Of a stretch of DNA of 64,000 nt, positions 61,249 through 64,000 are shown piece after piece. Under the pieces are notes generated by a model. It saw only the letters and a program-made list of their open reading frames with translations, made no database searches and had not been told where the DNA came from. The translations under genes and the position numbers were made by a program. Position 1 is the stretch's first letter, and each line of letters opens with the position of its first letter. This stretch comes from Trichomonas vaginalis G3 (taxonomy: Eukaryota > Parabasalia > Trichomonadida > Trichomonadidae), in assembly GCF_026262505.1 (NCBI RefSeq), contig NC_067206.1, positions 10,745,507 to 10,809,506 of the forward strand, given 5' to 3'.

Positions 61249-62331
61249 TTATTCGATAAGAACGACATCGCTATCGTTATCTTCTTCTGAAGTTTCTTCT
61301 TCATCATCATTTGTTATAGGGTCTCCAACATATCCAGCAATGAAGATACGGATGCGTTGGTTGAATGGTGTATGGAGAGAGAACTTGGAGTTTTCAACAA
61401 ATTGGAATTCGCAGTCCAATTTGAGCTGTGCTGAGGAGGAGGTAAACTCGGCTATTTTAAGCGGCTCACGTCCTTGACGAACATTATATAGAGAAACACT
61501 TTGACCGAATGTAACCCTTTCAGGCTCAACCATAGCAATAGTTGAAATTACGTGAAGAAAGTCTTCATAGAATTGTTTTGGTTGTATTGTGAATGTCTTA
61601 GCAAGCTTTCCTTGAGGAACATCTACATAGAACTTGAAATGTTGTTCCTTTCCGTGTTCTTGAAGTTCTTCAATCCAATTATATGTAAGTGGATAAGGAT
61701 GAAACAGTTTCAGACGTGCGTATAGACTTTTTTGCTGTCTGGGACTGAATGTTTGAATAAACTTGTCACAGAACTGTAAACCAATGATATTTGCTGTATA
61801 AGGAAGCAATTTGAAGAAGAATTCTGAAAGGTTTGTTGGATTTTGAACATTATCTTCAAATTTTTTGACGGCTTCAATAATATCATTGTAGAAATCTGAA
61901 TAGTCATTTGTGTCTTTAATGCTTACGTTTTGTGGGTAATTCTTCATGAATTGTTCGAGTCTCTTGACTGCGTCCTTACGAATATCGCTTTCTTTTATTT
62001 CTGGTTCTACCAAATATTCTTCTTCTTCATGAGTAAGTACAATTGGAATTGTACCAGAATTGGAAGTTTGTCTTTGTGTTTGCTGTGTAGTTTGAGAGGT
62101 TGAGACATGTGTGTGTTGTTCTGGTGCGTTTGAAGGTTGGTTTGAAGTAGAATTGGGTGGAATTTGGTTTGAATTCGAATTTGGGTCTGATTGACCCTGA
62201 ATTGTTGCTTCAACCGAAGGAGTAGGTTGAGAAACCTTTGGGGTTTGCTTGAAGAATGTTGTTAACAACATTTGTTGTCCCCTACGAAGGGTAGAATTGG
62301 TAACAGCAGTGTCAGTGGTGTTAGGCTCCAT
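61249..62331 (-). CDS. terminal-gene protein, open copy
   Basis: 360 residues from MEPNTTDTAVTNSTLRRG (start at 62,331; the longer frame would begin in the control region). Ser/Thr/Gln/Asn-rich first 120 residues, a helical part (VKRLEQFMKNYPQNVSI), then a strand-rich domain (EELQEHGKEQHFKFYVD, PLKIAEFTSSSAQLKL, RIRIFIAGYVGDP) and an acidic tail (DDEEETSEEDNDSD). Homologue of 20,262-21,486. Function unknown; its divergence against conserved flanks suggests diversifying or exchanged sequence. Confidence 0.65.
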   Translation of the reverse strand: MEPNTTDTAVTNSTLRRGQQMLLTTFFKQTPKVSQPTPSVEATIQGQSDPNSNSNQIPPNSTSNQPSNAPEQHTHVSTSQTTQQTQRQTSNSGTIPIVLTHEEEEYLVEPEIKESDIRKDAVKRLEQFMKNYPQNVSIKDTNDYSDFYNDIIEAVKKFEDNVQNPTNLSEFFFKLLPYTANIIGLQFCDKFIQTFSPRQQKSLYARLKLFHPYPLTYNWIEELQEHGKEQHFKFYVDVPQGKLAKTFTIQPKQFYEDFLHVISTIAMVEPERVTFGQSVSLYNVRQGREPLKIAEFTSSSAQLKLDCEFQFVENSKFSLHTPFNQRIRIFIAGYVGDPITNDDEEETSEEDNDSDVVLIE

Positions 62332-62804
62332 TGAGAAAAAATGAACTGACCAGAAGTTTGTGGAAAATGAATATTGAATAAAAACGGTTTTCGTCAACGG
62401 TAACCCCCTCTATTTTTTTATTTTATTTAATAGTTACCGTTGGAAAAAACGGTTTATCTCAAATATTGAATGAACTATAAACGTGTTTTGTTTTCTATAT
62501 ATGCTTTTTTGTCCAACGGTAAAACTTTTTACACAACGGTTTTTGAGAGTCGTCGCCGTTGACTTTTTTGTAGAGCGCTCAAAATAGTATAACTTTGTCC
62601 GGACAAGTAAGGGTCTATCGTCGCTACAGGAAAAGTTACAGGCGTTTCAAGGAAGTATACTTTGAGAAGCCTTTTTCCCCTTATAGAATGAGATAAGACG
62701 GTTATTTTACAAAACTGACAACACTTTGACCGAGTAGTTTTTTGTGCTGAACAAAAAGTGTCATATAAACATCTGTCAAAAACCACTTTTTAACTTCACT
62801 TAAA
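62332..62804. promoter_or_regulatory. divergent control region with AACGG sites (copy C)
   Basis: Near-identical to 19,791-20,190 in reverse, with the same AACGGTAA, AACCGTTG and ACGGTT sites. Similarity to A stops at about 62,405 on the terminal-gene side. Confidence 0.5.
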
Positions 62805-63852
62805 ATGCCACGTAAGCTACGTAAGAATATACGTAAGAGGAAGGGAGCATTGAAACATCCAATAGTAAAACTGACACCACAACAACAGTTGCAACAACAA
62901 ATGATGAATGACCCCACTATGTTGCAACAAATGTCAAGCAACCCTATGCTTTTAAACCGAGTTATTGGTGCACAGAGTGGAGGTTTAAGAGCGGCACTTT
63001 TAGCGAAAATGGCAGGCTATGGTGGAGCTGCAGACGGAACAGCTTATAACCCTCAAAGTCAAATGAATTTGAGTTCACTCAAAAATCAAATAACAGATGT
63101 CAAAAAGTCAAACATAGACATACAGAAACAAATAAGTGAAAACGAAAAGAAACTAGAATATGACAGACACACAAAGAAACTAAATGAGTTAAACGTAGAG
63201 AAAAAGAAGAAAGAAGAACAACTGAAAGAACTAAGTACAGAGGAATATGCGAAAAAAAGTGTCAGAAAAAGCAGCAGAAGTAGCAAAAATGGAACAAGAT
63301 GTTATAAATTTGAAAAACCATACTACTCAATATAAAGTACTGAAAGATGAAGAGATAAAACAAAAAGCCCTGAAGACATATATGGATAGCGATGAGTATA
63401 AAAAAGAAGTTGAAGCAAATGTAAAGGCAGAAAAACTTTTACAGTTGCAAAACCAAACCGTACAGTATGAAAACTTAGCACAAGAAAGTAAAAATAACGA
63501 CGCAGCCATGCAAAAGGCAATGAAAAGCGCAGAATATATAAAAGCTAATAATGACTGGTTAGATGCCCAAGCCAACGCTAAAGCAGCCCAACTTCTAGGG
63601 TCAATAAGGACAAAAATACAAGCGGATGAAGACAGTTCAAATGAAGCTTTAATGAATGCTAACTTTAAGAATGCCTTCGAAGCTCTTCATAGTAAGGTGA
63701 AACTAGTGAATGACTTCTCATCTGGAAAGAAACTGAAGTCTGAAGGTTTCGACAAAGAGTTAAGAGAAGTAGCACAAAATATGACGAAAATAACAGATGC
63801 AGCAACGAGACAGGCAGTTCAAAGTGCCTATGACGCCGTTAGAGCAACAGTT
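62805..63852 (+). pseudogene. large coiled-coil structural protein, N-terminal part
   Basis: MPRKLRKNIRKRKGALKHPI onward: basic start, Gln-rich segment (QQQLQQQMMNDPTMLQQM), a Gly/Ala turn, and coiled coil with KKKKEEQL and KKEVEANVKAEKLL repeats. Nearly identical to the Polinton A region at 18,770-19,790. At least one break. Confidence 0.65.
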
Positions 63853-64000
63853 AGTATACATGTCTTCGGTATGGTGGCACTGCCTTCCATCTTACCAAAG
63901 TTATGTCAATCTGACACTTTACAAAACCACTAACGTATATTTTACATCGCATATGCAATATTTCTAATAACCTTAAACTATTTCTGCCACGTAAAGTATT
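63853..64000. other. unrelated DNA after Polinton C
   Basis: Begins AGTATACATGTCTTCGGT, where the match to Polinton A ends. Contains a ATCTGACACTTTACAA stretch but no recognisable gene. Could be a second insertion or the old genomic flank. Confidence 0.4.

Larger units (their letters stand above)
61151..63852. mobile_element. Polinton C, one end only, broken
   Basis: Same family as Polinton A in inverted orientation: the terminus AGGTCAGGTAAGTGGGGC, hairpin, terminal gene, control region and start of the large coiled-coil gene all match. Similarity to A (18,770-20,188 side) is near identity, so divergence between the two is recent there. Recognisable sequence stops at about 63,852. Free of GATC. 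Confidence 0.85.

Overview
The window looks like nuclear DNA of the parasitic protist Trichomonas vaginalis or a close relative. It is AT-rich and intron-poor, and packed with Polinton (Maverick) elements and Mutator-like (MULE) DNA transposons. Many reading frames start a few bases after a TCA-Y-T/A initiator-like site and end in TAAA, as is usual in that organism. I see no convincing ordinary host gene. Almost everything is mobile DNA, nested or duplicated.

Layout. (1) 1-21,625: Polinton A, cut by the left window edge, a broken fossil. It holds a fibre-like gene, integrase, protein-primed DNA polymerase, an HNH protein, packaging ATPase, SF3 helicase, penton-like and major capsid genes, a large coiled-coil protein region and a fast-changing terminal gene. 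(2) 21,626-31,839: a composite with two 1.36-kb inverted arms full of hairpins. Inside lie a Polinton end, two cargo-like genes, a minisatellite element, a 1.1-kb palindrome, an intact-looking MULE transposase and a 121-bp tandem repeat. (3) 31,840-32,862: spacer with about 66 AAAT units. (4) 32,863-56,613: a repeat (called Z here) split by Polinton B (33,730-56,315). B has 82-bp inverted ends and a 6-bp target duplication, and an uninterrupted copy of the target survives at 30,480. (5) 56,614-61,150: AT-rich DNA with a hairpin array and a second, expanded minisatellite element. (6) 61,151-63,852: the end of Polinton C, a close relative of A in inverted orientation; unrelated DNA follows.

How the parts work together. 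A and B share a virus-like core: polymerase, integrase, ATPase, major capsid, penton-like protein, fibre-like protein, a one-pass membrane protein and a syntenic block of small genes (7,265-9,236 matches 43,412-45,558). They differ in accessory modules. A has an SF3 helicase and an HNH-type protein. B has a Dam/D12-type adenine methyltransferase and a 1,113-residue proline/threonine-rich protein.

The most striking observation concerns GATC. By eye, A holds one GATC in 21.6 kb and C none in 2.7 kb, while B, which carries the methyltransferase, holds many dozens. The HNH gene of A and the methyltransferase region of B flank the same side of the shared block. An inter-element, restriction-like conflict over GATC is a testable inference, not a demonstrated fact. 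A second recurrent feature is an array of short palindromes in the same divergent intergenic gap of both elements, built from unrelated sequence.
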